64,000 nucleotides of DNA from Ancrocorticia sp047501485 (GCA_047501485.1 JAZDRN010000004.1:62001-126000); one strand, 5' to 3'; shown: positions 8,370-17,778, counted from the first letter of the stretch. Notes: generated by a model from the letters alone, not told the origin. Made by a program: numbers and translations.

Positions 8370-9542
8370 GCTCTCCACGAATGCGGCCACGCAATCGCGT
8401 ATGTCCTGCTCTGTGTGGGCTGCGGAGAGCTGCACCCTGATGCGCGCCTGCCCGAGGGGAACCACCGGGTAGGAGAAGCCGGTGACATACACGCCCCGGT
8501 TCAGCATGGCCGCCGAAATGTCCGCAGCCTGGCGGGCGCCGTCGTCGCCGGTGAACATGACCGCCACGATCGGGTGGGAACCGGGCAGCAGATCGAAGCC
8601 GGCCGCGCCCATGAGCCGGCGGAACAATCCCGCGTTGGCGGCGACGCGAGTGCGTAGGATGTCGCCGTCGCGCGCCAGCTCGAGTGCCCGCAGTGACCCG
8701 GCCACGATGGCGGGTGCCACCGCATTCGAGAAGAGATAGGGGCGAGCCCGCTGTTTGAGCAATTCGATCACCTCGTGGGGGCCGGCCACGTATCCACCTG
8801 CCGCTCCGCCCAGGGCCTTCCCCAGGGTTCCGGTCAACAGATCCACTCGTTCGTCGACCCCGAACATGGATGGGGTCCCGGCACCCTTCTCTCCAACCAC
8901 TCCGGTGGCATGGGAATCGTCCACCATGACCATGGCCCCGAACTCTTCGGCCAGATCGCAGATCTCGGGAAGCCGTGCGAAATAGCCGTCCATGGAGAAG
9001 ACGCCGTCGGTGACGACGAGTATGCGTCGTGCACCGTTCTCCTTGGCGATGCGCAGCTTGCCGCGCAGATCGCCCATGTCGGAATTGCGGTAGCGCAGGC
9101 GCTCGGCCTTGCACAGCCGGATCCCGTCGATGATGGAGGCGTGGTTGAGCTCGTCGGATACGACGGCGTCCTCCGGCCCGAGCAGGACCTCGAACACGCC
9201 ACCGTTCGCGTCGTAGCAGGAGGAGAACAGGATGGCGTCCTCCTTGCCCACGAAGTCGGCGATGCTCCGTTCGAGCTCGCGATGGATCGTCTGGGTACCG
9301 CAGATGAAGCGCACCGAGGCCGTGCCGTACCCGAATTCGTCCAATCCGCGCTTGGCGGCGGCGATGATGTCAGGGGCGTCGGCTAATCCGAGATAGTTGT
9401 TGGCGCAGAAATTCAGGCACTCGCCCAGGTCCGTGGCGATGTGGGCTGACTGCGCCGTCGTGATGGGCCGCTCGGCCTTGTAGAGGCCTCCCGAGCGGAT
9501 CCTGTCCAGGTCCGCGGCGATCTCCTCGCGAATGGTGAACAT
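8343..9542 (-). CDS. kbl: 2-amino-3-ketobutyrate CoA ligase (glycine C-acetyltransferase)
   Basis: Kbl is a PLP enzyme that cleaves 2-amino-3-ketobutyrate with CoA to glycine and acetyl-CoA, the second step of threonine breakdown. The 399-residue length fits the family. Seen are the fold-type I segments LNFCANNYLGLADAP, VMVDDSHATGVVGEKG and LLTGTLGKALGGAAGGYV, the last carrying the PLP-binding Lys. The ATG at 9542 overlaps the tdh stop by one base, so the two genes form a translationally coupled operon that supplies glycine and acetyl-CoA from threonine. The stop codon lies inside the terminator hairpin. Confidence 0.95.
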   Translation of the reverse strand: MFTIREEIAADLDRIRSGGLYKAERPITTAQSAHIATDLGECLNFCANNYLGLADAPDIIAAAKRGLDEFGYGTASVRFICGTQTIHRELERSIADFVGKEDAILFSSCYDANGGVFEVLLGPEDAVVSDELNHASIIDGIRLCKAERLRYRNSDMGDLRGKLRIAKENGARRILVVTDGVFSMDGYFARLPEICDLAEEFGAMVMVDDSHATGVVGEKGAGTPSMFGVDERVDLLTGTLGKALGGAAGGYVAGPHEVIELLKQRARPYLFSNAVAPAIVAGSLRALELARDGDILRTRVAANAGLFRRLMGAAGFDLLPGSHPIVAVMFTGDDGARQAADISAAMLNRGVYVTGFSYPVVPLGQARIRVQLSAAHTEQDIRDCVAAFVESREEVLSDG

Positions 9543-10600
9543 CAGTGACTCCAATCCATGATCACTTTGCCGCAGCTGCCTGAGCGTGCTGCGGCGAACG
9601 CGTCGGCCCAGTCGGCCGCGGCGAATCGGTGGGTGACTATCGAGCGAATCTGCTGCCGCAAGGTGGGCGAGCTCGTGAGAAGGGTGGTGGATTTGAACCA
9701 GGTGTCGAACATCATGCGGCCGTATACGCCTTGAAGCGTCAGCATCCGCGTGATGACCGTGTTCCAATCGATCGCGTAGGGGTGGGCCGGCAGGCCGAGC
9801 ATGGCGATCTTGCCGCCGAAGTTGCATAGCTCGATCATCTGGGCCATGGCCTGGGGGCTGCCGCTCATCTCCAAGCCCACGTCGAACCCCTCGAGTATCT
9901 CCAGCCGACGCATGACCTCCGAAAGATCCTCATGGGAGACGTCGACCGTCTCGATGTCCGTGATCATCCGGGTCAGGGCGAGACGCTGCTGCGAGATGTC
10001 GGTCAGGACGACCCGGCGGGCGCCGACGTGTCGCGCGATCGCCGCCGCCATCGTGCCTATGGGGCCTGCCCCGCTGATCAGCACATCCTCGGTTGCGAGT
10101 GGATACTGGAAAGCCGTGTGCACGGCGTTGCCGAAGGGGTCGAAGAGCGCCCCGAGTTCCGGGTCGATGATCTCCGGCTGCACCCACACATTGCGGGCGG
10201 GAACCACGACATAATCGGCGAAGGCTCCATCGCGGTCCACACCGATGGAGCTGGCGCGCATGCACATGTGATGGCGCCCCCGCCGGCAATTGGAGCAGCG
10301 CCTGCACACCACGTGCCCCTCCACCGAGGCCCGCTGGCCCACGTGGAGCTCGTCGACGCCCTCGCCCTCGGGAACGGAGGAGCCGATCTCGACGATCTCC
10401 CCGTAGAACTCGTGACCGATGATCTGACCCGCTGTGACGTGAGCGGCGGCGAAATCGTCCCACGATTCGATGTGGAGATCTGTCCCGCACAGTCCCGCCC
10501 GCAAAACCCGGATCTTCACCTCGGAGCGGCCCACGTCGGGTTCTGGAACCTCCCGCAGTTCCAGACCCGGACCCTCATGGGGCTTCACCAATGCTCGCAT
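9542..10600 (-). CDS. tdh: L-threonine 3-dehydrogenase
   Basis: Tdh oxidises L-threonine with NAD+ to 2-amino-3-ketobutyrate, which Kbl then cleaves. The 352-residue product is a zinc-dependent medium-chain dehydrogenase. It has the catalytic zinc ligands in AGLCGTDLHI and IIGHEFYGE, a structural-zinc Cys cluster in CRRCSNCRRGRHHMC, and the Rossmann motif ISGAGPIGTMAAAIARH near residue 180. The ATG at 10600 is preceded by GAGG. It is divergent from ftsY, and the 164-bp gap between them must hold both promoters. Substrate assignment rests on the coupled kbl gene as well as on the family. Confidence 0.95.
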   Translation of the reverse strand: MRALVKPHEGPGLELREVPEPDVGRSEVKIRVLRAGLCGTDLHIESWDDFAAAHVTAGQIIGHEFYGEIVEIGSSVPEGEGVDELHVGQRASVEGHVVCRRCSNCRRGRHHMCMRASSIGVDRDGAFADYVVVPARNVWVQPEIIDPELGALFDPFGNAVHTAFQYPLATEDVLISGAGPIGTMAAAIARHVGARRVVLTDISQQRLALTRMITDIETVDVSHEDLSEVMRRLEILEGFDVGLEMSGSPQAMAQMIELCNFGGKIAMLGLPAHPYAIDWNTVITRMLTLQGVYGRMMFDTWFKSTTLLTSSPTLRQQIRSIVTHRFAAADWADAFAAARSGSCGKVIMDWSH

Positions 10601-10764
10601 GCTGCCTCGCTTCGTCTTGTGAACGCTTACCTCTAGGGTAGGTGTTCCACGTCACGTTGTGGGTGGCAACGGGTGTGAGCGGTCCGCGGGCAGTATGTGA
10701 GACCGCGCCGCCTTGGACGTCACAATGCTGGAAAAGTGCGCGCGAAGTAGGGAAGACTGGCACC

Positions 10765-11937
10765 GTGGATACGACCCAGATAATCATCATCGCAGTAGTT
10801 GCACTGCTGCTTGCCGGTGGCGCGATCGCAGGTTTCATCGCCAGCCAGCGCCGCCGCAATCAGCTGGAAGCACCCAAGACAGAACAGCCTCCCGCACTTC
10901 CGGAGCAGGTTGAGGAACCCGGGGAAGCACCGGCAGAGGCCGGCCCGGCCCAGGAGATCGCGGTCGAGCCGGAGATCTCGGTTCCGGCGGTCGAGCTGCC
11001 CGAGTCGGTTCCCTCGCGCATGCAGCGCCTGCGCGCCCGCTTGGCCCGCTCCGGCGGCCTGGGCCAGTCGCTGTTGGCCATCCTCTCGCGTGGCGATCTC
11101 TCGCCCGAGGACTGGGAAGAGCTCGAGGACACCCTTCTCATGGCGGACGTGGGCCTCGAACCCACCACCCAGGTCATGGAGAGACTGAGGACCCAGACCA
11201 AGGTCGAGGGGACCCGAGATCCCAAGCGCGTTCGCGAGATACTCCGGACGGAGCTGCTCAATCTCGTCGATCCGACGATGGATCGCAGCCTATCGACGCA
11301 GCCCGGCCAGGGAGCGGACGGAGCCCCGCACCCGGCCACGATGCTCATGGTCGGGGTGAATGGCACCGGCAAGACCACGACGGTGGGCAAGCTGGCGCGA
11401 GTGCTGATCGCCGAGGGACAGTCCGTACTCCTCGGAGCAGCGGACACCTTCCGTGCCGCCGCCGCCGATCAGCTCAGCACCTGGGGCGAACGAGTGGGCG
11501 TGGAGGTCATTCGCTCAGACCGTGAGGGTGCCGACCCGGCCTCGGTAGCCTTCGAGGCCGTCAAGACCGGACGTGAGCAGGGTGTCGACGTCGTCCTCGT
11601 GGATACGGCCGGACGCCTGCAGAACAAAGCCGGACTGATGGACGAGCTGGGCAAGATCAAACGCGTCATGGAACGCAATGCTCCCGTCCGCGAGGTCCTG
11701 CTGGTCCTCGACGCGACCACGGGACAGAACGGCATGCAGCAGGCCAAGGTATTCGCCGAGGTCACCGGCATCACAGGTATCGTGCTCACCAAGCTGGACG
11801 GCACGGCCAAGGGCGGCATCGTGATCGCGGTGCAGCGCGAGCTCGGCGTTCCGGTGAAGTTCATCGGTCTCGGGGAGGGCCCCGACGATCTGGCGCCCTT
11901 CGATCCGGAAGGTTTCGTGGACGCCCTTCTGGGGTGA
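10765..11937 (+). CDS. ftsY: Signal recognition particle receptor FtsY
   Basis: FtsY docks ribosome-SRP complexes at the membrane and shares a GTPase cycle with Ffh, encoded about 4 kb downstream. The 390-residue product has an N-terminal membrane anchor (IIIIAVVALLLAGGAIAGFI), an acidic Pro/Glu-rich A domain, and an NG domain with GVNGTGKTTTVGKLA (about residue 195), DTFRAAAADQL, DTAGRLQNK and TKLDGTAKGG. GTG 10765 is preferred because GGGAAG lies about 9 nt upstream; upstream in-frame codons encode nothing like the family. A hairpin terminator follows. Confidence 0.95.
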   Translation: MDTTQIIIIAVVALLLAGGAIAGFIASQRRRNQLEAPKTEQPPALPEQVEEPGEAPAEAGPAQEIAVEPEISVPAVELPESVPSRMQRLRARLARSGGLGQSLLAILSRGDLSPEDWEELEDTLLMADVGLEPTTQVMERLRTQTKVEGTRDPKRVREILRTELLNLVDPTMDRSLSTQPGQGADGAPHPATMLMVGVNGTGKTTTVGKLARVLIAEGQSVLLGAADTFRAAAADQLSTWGERVGVEVIRSDREGADPASVAFEAVKTGREQGVDVVLVDTAGRLQNKAGLMDELGKIKRVMERNAPVREVLLVLDATTGQNGMQQAKVFAEVTGITGIVLTKLDGTAKGGIVIAVQRELGVPVKFIGLGEGPDDLAPFDPEGFVDALLG

Positions 11938-11965
11938 TAACCGGACGAAACGGCTGATACGTACG

Positions 11966-12009
11966 GGAGGCGTGGGTCGCGCGGGTATGCGCACGTGACC
12001 CACGTCTCC
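11966..12009 (+). terminator. Rho-independent terminator after ftsY
   Basis: A 13-bp stem with one G-T pair (11966-11978 with 11997-12009) is followed by TCTTTTC. It separates ftsY from amtB. Confidence 0.75.
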
Positions 12010-12054
12010 TCTTTTCGTGGCCGTTTACATCTCCGTAGCACGGACGCCGAAACC

Positions 12055-12070
12055 GTTACACCGCGGTAAC
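12055..12070 (+). promoter_or_regulatory. GlnR-like box upstream of amtB
   Basis: GTTAC and GTAAC are separated by exactly 6 nt, matching the half-site and spacing pattern known for actinobacterial GlnR nitrogen-control boxes. A GAAAC element lies 2 nt earlier. It is about 84 bp before the amtB start. Assignment is inferred from pattern and context; no regulator gene is in the window. Confidence 0.45.
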
Positions 12071-12153
12071 GACGACGCTCCCTGGACGAAATCGCATTCG
12101 AGCAGACTTCTAGCTATGAGCCGGCCGAAGGAGCCGGACACTAGGAGGACACC

Positions 12154-13458
12154 ATGGAAGCCCTCAACACGGGCGCAACTGCATGGATGCTGATGTCCGC
12201 ATCCCTCGTGCTGCTCATGACACCTGCGCTGGCGTTTTTCTACGGAGGAATGAGCCGAGCGAAGTCCGTCCTCAACATGATGATGATGTCGATGGGCGTG
12301 CTCGCCGTCGTCGGCGTCATCTATCCGCTGTGGGGATACTCGATGAGCTACGGCGAGACCTCTGTCGCGGGACTCTTCGCCAACCCATTCGACGGATTCA
12401 ACCTGTCGGGCCTCATCTACGGCCCCGACGGAAACTTCCTCCTCGACGACATGGGCGTGCCGGTCATCGTGGGCGTAGCGTTCCAGGCGACGTTCGCCAT
12501 CATCACGGTGGCGCTCATCTCGGGCGCCGTCGCCGAACGCACCAAATTCTCCACCTGGCTGGTCTTCAGCGCCCTCTGGGCCACACTCGCCTACTTCCCG
12601 ATGGCGCACATGGTCTGGGGCGGAGGGCTGCTGTCCGACTCTGAGAACGGCTTCGCCTCGTGGATCTTCGGCACGACTGACGGGGCCGCAACCGTGGCGC
12701 CCATCGACTTCGCGGGTGGAACCGTGGTCCACATCAACGCCGGTATAGCGGCCCTGGTCCTCGTTCTGATCGTGGGCAAGCGCAAGGGCTTCGGAACACA
12801 GGCCTTCCGGCCGCACAACGTGCCTTTCGTGATGCTGGGCGCCGCCCTGCTGTGGTTCGGATGGTTCGGCTTCAACGCCGGATCGGCCTTCACGGCCGAC
12901 GGCGCCGCAGGCCTGGCCTGGGTCAACACCACCAGCGCCACCGCGGCCGCAATCCTCGGATGGATCATCACGGAGAAGATCCGCTTCGGCCACATGACCG
13001 CGCTGGGCGCCGCCTCGGGAGTCGTGGCCGGACTCGTGGCCATCACTCCGGCCGCCGGATCGTTGAGCCCCTTCGGCTCCATCGTTCTGGGCGCGATATC
13101 GGGTGTGGTGTGCTCGCTGGCCATCGCATTGAAGAACAAGTTCGGCTATGACGACTCACTCGACGTGGTGGGCGTCCACCTCGTGGGCGGCCTCGTCGGC
13201 ACCGTGCTCGTGGGGCTGCTGGCCACTGAGACCGGACTGTTCTACGGCGGTGGATGGAGGCAACTCGTTGTCCAGATCGTGATTGCAGTGGTTGCACTGA
13301 TCTACTCTGGAGTCATAACGGCCATCATCGGATTCGCCCTCAAGGCCACGATGGGCTGGCGCGTCAGCGCCGAAGATGAGGACCGAGGCATCGATTCCGC
13401 CGAACACGGAGAGTCCGCATACGATCAGCTGGTCGGCGCCTACTCGAAGGAGATCTGA
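12154..13458 (+). CDS. amtB: Ammonium transporter
   Basis: AmtB conducts ammonium or ammonia across the cytoplasmic membrane and is plugged by PII when nitrogen is ample. The 434-residue protein is hydrophobic along its length, consistent with the family's 11 helices. It has AFFYGGMSRAKSVLNMMM early, GGTVVHINAGIAALVL with the first pore His, and VDVVGVHLVGGLVGTVL with the second. A short charged C-terminal tail follows. AGGAGG lies just before ATG 12154. It forms an operon with glnB (2-nt gap) and probably glnD, and a GlnR-like box lies upstream. Confidence 0.96.
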   Translation: MEALNTGATAWMLMSASLVLLMTPALAFFYGGMSRAKSVLNMMMMSMGVLAVVGVIYPLWGYSMSYGETSVAGLFANPFDGFNLSGLIYGPDGNFLLDDMGVPVIVGVAFQATFAIITVALISGAVAERTKFSTWLVFSALWATLAYFPMAHMVWGGGLLSDSENGFASWIFGTTDGAATVAPIDFAGGTVVHINAGIAALVLVLIVGKRKGFGTQAFRPHNVPFVMLGAALLWFGWFGFNAGSAFTADGAAGLAWVNTTSATAAAILGWIITEKIRFGHMTALGAASGVVAGLVAITPAAGSLSPFGSIVLGAISGVVCSLAIALKNKFGYDDSLDVVGVHLVGGLVGTVLVGLLATETGLFYGGGWRQLVVQIVIAVVALIYSGVITAIIGFALKATMGWRVSAEDEDRGIDSAEHGESAYDQLVGAYSKEI

Positions 13459-13460
13459 CC

Positions 13461-13799
13461 ATGAAGCTAGTCACAGCAATTATTCAGCCGCACCGTCTCG
13501 AAGAGGTGAAGAAGGCCGTCATGGCCGAGGGAGTCAAGGGAATGACCGTCTCCCAGGTCAACGGCTATGGTCGCCAGCGCGGCCACACCGAGGTCTATCG
13601 CGGTGCCGAGTACACCGTCGACCTTCTTCCCAAGGTCAAGATCGAACTGGTGTGCGTCGACGCGGAGGCCCCCGGTCTCGCCCAGACGATCGCCCAGGCC
13701 GCCCGCTCCGGGCGCATCGGAGACGGCAAGATCTGGATAGCGAGCGTCGATGAGGTTATCAGGGTCCGCACCGGGGATTCCGGCGAGGACGCGCTCTAG
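13461..13799 (+). CDS. glnB: Nitrogen regulatory protein P-II
   Basis: PII is the trimeric sensor of 2-oxoglutarate, ATP and ADP that gates AmtB. The 112-residue length is standard. The T-loop reads GYGRQRGHTEVYRGAEYTVD and keeps the Tyr of RGAEY, which is the nucleotidylation site in the family; in actinobacteria the modification is adenylylation. The C-terminal GRIGDGKIWIASVDEVIRVRTG is canonical. It starts 2 nt after amtB, and linkage to amtB makes it the GlnK-type member. A terminator separates it from glnD. The symbol glnK would be equally acceptable. Confidence 0.95.
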   Translation: MKLVTAIIQPHRLEEVKKAVMAEGVKGMTVSQVNGYGRQRGHTEVYRGAEYTVDLLPKVKIELVCVDAEAPGLAQTIAQAARSGRIGDGKIWIASVDEVIRVRTGDSGEDAL

Positions 13800-13801
13800 A
13801 G

Positions 13802-13835
13802 GAGGGGACCCGAGCCGGCAGGTTCGGGTCCCCTC
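13802..13835 (+). terminator. Hairpin terminator after glnB
   Basis: A perfect 12-bp stem (13802-13813 with 13824-13835) with a 10-nt loop is followed by TTGTCT. It lies 50 bp before the glnD start, so glnD may be expressed at a reduced level or from a separate promoter. Confidence 0.7.
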
Positions 13836-13884
13836 TTGTCTGGGCATGACGTGCCCGGGTGTTCGCGGAGAAGAGGGATTGAGG

Positions 13885-15684
13885 ATGGACTCGCAGGAAC
13901 AGCTTGCGATTCTGCACTTACGCGAGTCGCGCCGGTCGATTGCCCCGACGGGCAAGGATTCGCGCGCGCGGTGGACGACGCAGACGGAGAGGGCACTGGT
14001 GGAGCTGTGGGATCGATCGCTCGCCGAACAGGGTGCGCCGGTCGAACCGCGCGGACTGGCGCTCGCGGCAGTCGGCTCGCTCGGCAGGCGCGACTGCGGC
14101 CCCGAATCGGACATCGATCTGGTTCTGTTCCACGATGGCAAGCCGCACCGAGAACTCAAGGACGGCCTGCAGGGCCTCGCGGATTCGCTCTGGTATCCCA
14201 TCTGGGACTCCCACATCGAGCTCGACCATTCGGTCCGTTCCCTTGCGGAATGCCGCGGCATCGCCAAGGCCGATCTGGCCGCATCTCTCGGGTTGCTCGA
14301 CATCCGCCGCATCGCCGGAGACAGGGAACTGGTGGAGGACGCGACCTCCCGCATTCTGGCGGACTGGCGAGCCGGTGCACGCCAACGCTTCTCCGAGCTC
14401 ACTGATAGACAGGCGGCCCGACGCCGTCAGTTCGGGCGCCTGGCCTACCTCATCGAGGGCGACATCAAAGAGGCGGCCGGCGGGCTGCGCGACGCATTGC
14501 TCATCAAGGCCATGGTCGCCTCGTGGCTCGCCGAACGTCCGGCCATCGCCTACGAACCGGCCTACGAATTCCTGCTGGACGTGCGTGACGGCCTCGCGAG
14601 CCTCACCCGGCGCCACAATCACGTTCTGCGCCTGGAGTATCAGGACGACGTCGCCGCTCTGCTCGGCTTCACCGGGCAGAGCGGGCAGGACCCCGCCGAC
14701 GAACTGCTCATGGAGATCGCCCAGGCCGCGCGTACCATCCGGGCCGCCTATGCCGAGACTGCTCGCCGCGCGCAGGGCAATCTCCGCGCACCTGAACGTC
14801 CCCGCTTCAAGCCGCGCATGGTGCGCGGACGCGCTGCCCCGCCCGTCCTGCAGGAGATCGTTCCGGGAGTCGCGGAGAGCGGCGGCGAGCTCGTCCTCTC
14901 ACGCTCGGGCAATCCGGCAGACCCGAGACTTCTGCTGGCAATGGCCCGTGCCGCCGCCGAACGCGATCTTCCCATCCGACTCGCGACCCTCCAGCACCTC
15001 GAACAGGCCGGTGCCGGGCGCGAGCTGGCCTATCGCTGGGAGCTGGGGGAACCTTGGCCGCAATGGGCGCGAGAGGACTTCGAGGCGATTCTCGGTTCAA
15101 GCCGCGGCCAGATCACCGTGTGGGAGTTCCTGGACATCGCGGGCCTCTTGACGCAACTGGTCCCCGCCTGGGAAGAGGTGCGCAACCTTCCCCAGCGTTC
15201 GGCGATCCATCGCCATACCGTGGACCGACACCAGATCGAGGTGGTTTCACGTATTCCGGATGTCACATCCGGGCAGGTGGCGCTCGCGGATCTGAGCCCG
15301 CGCCGACGCAGCGCCCTGCTCCTGGCCGCGCTCTTCCACGACATCGGCAAACGTCCCGGCCACCCCCGGCACGCCCAGCGCGGCGCCGAGATGATTCCGG
15401 GCATCCTCACTCCGATGGGCTATCCGCGCGCGGTCGTCGACGTCGTCGTCGTCCTCACCCGCCATCACCTGCTCCTGGGAGATCTCGCCACCTCGGCGGA
15501 TCCGGAGGAGCCGCAGACATGGCGCTCGATATCCGCAGCCGTGCAGGGCGACGCCGAACTGCTTGCCTGCCTGCACCTTCTGACCCAGGCCGATGCCAGC
15601 TCCTGCAAGCCGGAAGCGTGGGATGAGTGGAAGGCGAGCCTTGTGGCCAATCTGGTAAGGAACACCCGGGCGTCGCTGGCGTAG
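13885..15684 (+). CDS. glnD: PII nucleotidyltransferase GlnD lacking C-terminal ACT domains
   Basis: GlnD modifies and demodifies PII according to nitrogen status. The product is 599 aa. The nucleotidyltransferase domain shows AAVGSLGRRDCGPESDIDLV near residue 60, with the GS motif and the DxD metal ligands. The HD hydrolase domain shows HRHTVDRH near 435 and LLAALFHDIGKRPGH near 480. It stops soon after the HD domain, whereas family members are usually about 800-900 aa and end in two glutamine-binding ACT domains. Nothing between its stop and ffh (44 bp) could encode them. ATG 13885 is chosen for AGAGGG 7 nt upstream. Activity is plausible, but glutamine sensing by ACT is absent. Confidence 0.88.
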   Translation: MDSQEQLAILHLRESRRSIAPTGKDSRARWTTQTERALVELWDRSLAEQGAPVEPRGLALAAVGSLGRRDCGPESDIDLVLFHDGKPHRELKDGLQGLADSLWYPIWDSHIELDHSVRSLAECRGIAKADLAASLGLLDIRRIAGDRELVEDATSRILADWRAGARQRFSELTDRQAARRRQFGRLAYLIEGDIKEAAGGLRDALLIKAMVASWLAERPAIAYEPAYEFLLDVRDGLASLTRRHNHVLRLEYQDDVAALLGFTGQSGQDPADELLMEIAQAARTIRAAYAETARRAQGNLRAPERPRFKPRMVRGRAAPPVLQEIVPGVAESGGELVLSRSGNPADPRLLLAMARAAAERDLPIRLATLQHLEQAGAGRELAYRWELGEPWPQWAREDFEAILGSSRGQITVWEFLDIAGLLTQLVPAWEEVRNLPQRSAIHRHTVDRHQIEVVSRIPDVTSGQVALADLSPRRRSALLLAALFHDIGKRPGHPRHAQRGAEMIPGILTPMGYPRAVVDVVVVLTRHHLLLGDLATSADPEEPQTWRSISAAVQGDAELLACLHLLTQADASSCKPEAWDEWKASLVANLVRNTRASLA

Positions 15685-15728
15685 ACTGTATGGCAGCAAT
15701 CATTTGACCGCGACTCGAAGGTAGGCCT

Positions 15729-17333
15729 GTGTTCAACACACTCTCCGACCGCATTACCGGATCTTTCAAGAACCTGCGTTCCAAGGGGCGCCTCTCCTCG
15801 GCCGACGTCGAACAGACGATCGGGGAAATCCGTCGCGCCCTGCTCGACGCCGACGTCGCCCTGCCGGTGGTTCGTTCCTTCACCGCCGCGGTGCGGGAGA
15901 AGGCCACCGGAGCGCTTGCCTCCCAGGCCCTCAATCCGGGCCAGCAGGTGGTTCGCATCGTCAACGACGAACTCGTCGAGATCCTCGGCGGCGAGTCGCG
16001 CGACCTCAACCTGGCGGCCAACCCGCCGACGGTGATCATGCTTGCGGGCCTGCAGGGCGCCGGTAAGACGACCCTCGCCGGAAAGCTCGGCCGGTGGCTG
16101 CGCGAGCGGAACAAGAAGGTTCTGCTGGTCGCTTCCGACCTGCAGCGCCCCAACGCCGTGCAGCAGCTGGAGGTCGTCGGAGGCCGTGCAGATGTGGACG
16201 TGTGGGCGCCCGAGCCCGGCAACGGGGTCGGCGATCCCGTCCACGTGGCGCGTACGGGAGTCGAATTCGGACGGGAGAACGGCTACGACGTCGTCGTCGT
16301 CGATACCGCCGGCCGTCTTGGCGTCGATCAGGAGATGATGGCCCAGGCCATCAACATCCGCGACGCCGTCAACCCCGACGAGATCCTGTTCGTCGTGGAT
16401 TCCATGATCGGCCAGGACGCCGTGGCCACGGCCAATGCGTTCAAGGACGGCGTCGGCTTCACCGGCGTGGTCCTCTCCAAGCTCGACGGCGATACCCGAG
16501 GCGGTGCGGCGCTCTCCGTGCGCGGGGTCACCGGCCGCCCGATCCTCTTCGCCTCCACCGGTGAGAAGCTCGATGATTTCGAGCGGTTCCACGCGGATCG
16601 CATGGCTTCGCGAATCCTCGACATGGGCGACATCCTCACCCTCATCGAGCAGGCGGAGCGCACGTGGGACGAGCAGCAGCAGGCCGAACTGGCCTCGAAG
16701 ATGGCCGAGGGCGACTTCACGCTGGCCGACTTCATCGATCAGTTGCACCAGCTCAAGCGCATGGGCTCCATGAAGAAGATCATGGGGATGCTGCCGGGAA
16801 TGGGGCAGTACCGCGAAGCCCTGGACGCCTTCGACGAGAGCTCGGTGGATCGCATCGAGGCCATCGTCAACTCGATGACCCCGACCGAACGCAAGGATCC
16901 CAAGATCCTCAACGGCTCGCGCCGCCTGCGCATCGCCAAGGGATCGGGTACCACGGTGCAGGAGATCAACGCCTTCATCGACCGCTTCGCGCAGGCCAAG
17001 AAGATGATGCAGCAGATGTCTCGTGGCGGAGGTGCGCCAGGTATGCCGGGCATGCCCGGGATGCCCGGTGCCGGTGGTGGTTCACGCAAGTCCAAGCGTG
17101 CTCAGAAGAAGACATCGGGAAACAAGAAGGGCCGGTCGGGAAATCCCGCCAAGCGCGCGCGCCAGGAAGCCGAGGCAGCAGCCAAGGCCAACCTGGAGTC
17201 GCAGGGCGCTTCGAAGCCGCAACGCGGTTCGGCCTTCGGAGCGGGCGCTCCCGTCTCGGATCCGCGCCTGGAGGGGCAGACGCCCAACCTCGACGACTTC
17301 GACATGAAGGATCTGCAGCGCTTCCTGCGCTGA
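15729..17333 (+). CDS. ffh: Signal recognition particle protein Ffh
   Basis: Ffh binds 4.5S RNA and signal sequences and hands ribosomes to FtsY. The 534-residue protein has the N domain, then a GTPase with GLQGAGKTTLAGKLG (about residue 106), DLQRPNAVQQL, DTAGRLGVDQEMM and SKLDGDTRGGAALS. The Met-rich M domain ends in MPGMPGMPGAGGGS. A basic, Ala-rich tail of about 80 residues follows, longer than in many homologues. GTG 15729 starts the canonical FNTLSDRITGSFKNLR. It is convergent with a GNAT gene whose stop lies 1 bp away. Confidence 0.95.
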   Translation: MFNTLSDRITGSFKNLRSKGRLSSADVEQTIGEIRRALLDADVALPVVRSFTAAVREKATGALASQALNPGQQVVRIVNDELVEILGGESRDLNLAANPPTVIMLAGLQGAGKTTLAGKLGRWLRERNKKVLLVASDLQRPNAVQQLEVVGGRADVDVWAPEPGNGVGDPVHVARTGVEFGRENGYDVVVVDTAGRLGVDQEMMAQAINIRDAVNPDEILFVVDSMIGQDAVATANAFKDGVGFTGVVLSKLDGDTRGGAALSVRGVTGRPILFASTGEKLDDFERFHADRMASRILDMGDILTLIEQAERTWDEQQQAELASKMAEGDFTLADFIDQLHQLKRMGSMKKIMGMLPGMGQYREALDAFDESSVDRIEAIVNSMTPTERKDPKILNGSRRLRIAKGSGTTVQEINAFIDRFAQAKKMMQQMSRGGGAPGMPGMPGMPGAGGGSRKSKRAQKKTSGNKKGRSGNPAKRARQEAEAAAKANLESQGASKPQRGSAFGAGAPVSDPRLEGQTPNLDDFDMKDLQRFLR

Positions 17334-17334
17334 A

Positions 17335-17760
17335 TCACAGCTCCAACCTGAAGTGGTGTGAACTGATGACGAAACCCCTGGCCAGGTAGAACTTGTGTGC
17401 GCGATGGCGCTGAACGCCCGAGTCCAAATCGATGGCTCGAGCGCCCAGCGCTCTTGCCCGGGACGTCAGTTCTTCCAGCATGAGGGCACCGTGGCCGGCG
17501 GAGCGACGCGCCGGGTCGACCACGAGATCGTCCACGTACATGACCCTGCCAAGATGCGTATTCACCATGATGCGCCAACCGGCAATGGCTAAGCAGTCCT
17601 CGCCGTCGAAGAGTGCGGTGAAGAACGGGCGTTGGGCCTCGGCGTCGTTGAACACATCCATCAGGTGTTCTTGTGTGATTCGCCCGCGAAGCTGGGCGAG
17701 GACCGGAAGAGCCGCGCTCCAGCGCGGATCAGTGGCGGATGTGAGATCGACAAATTCCAT
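17335..17760 (-). CDS. GNAT family N-acetyltransferase
   Basis: This 141-residue single-domain protein matches the acetyl-CoA-dependent N-acetyltransferase fold. The motif-A segment VDDLVVDPARRSAGHGALMLEEL is near residue 76 and the motif-B segment GVQRHRAHKFYLARGF is near 115. The substrate cannot be told from sequence. It is convergent with ffh, with only one base between the stop codons and no terminator visible between them. The CDF transporter gene on the same strand lies 18 bp upstream, so the two may be co-transcribed. Confidence 0.85.
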   Translation of the reverse strand: MEFVDLTSATDPRWSAALPVLAQLRGRITQEHLMDVFNDAEAQRPFFTALFDGEDCLAIAGWRIMVNTHLGRVMYVDDLVVDPARRSAGHGALMLEELTSRARALGARAIDLDSGVQRHRAHKFYLARGFVISSHHFRLEL

Positions 17761-17778
17761 GCTGCCAGCATAGGTCGG

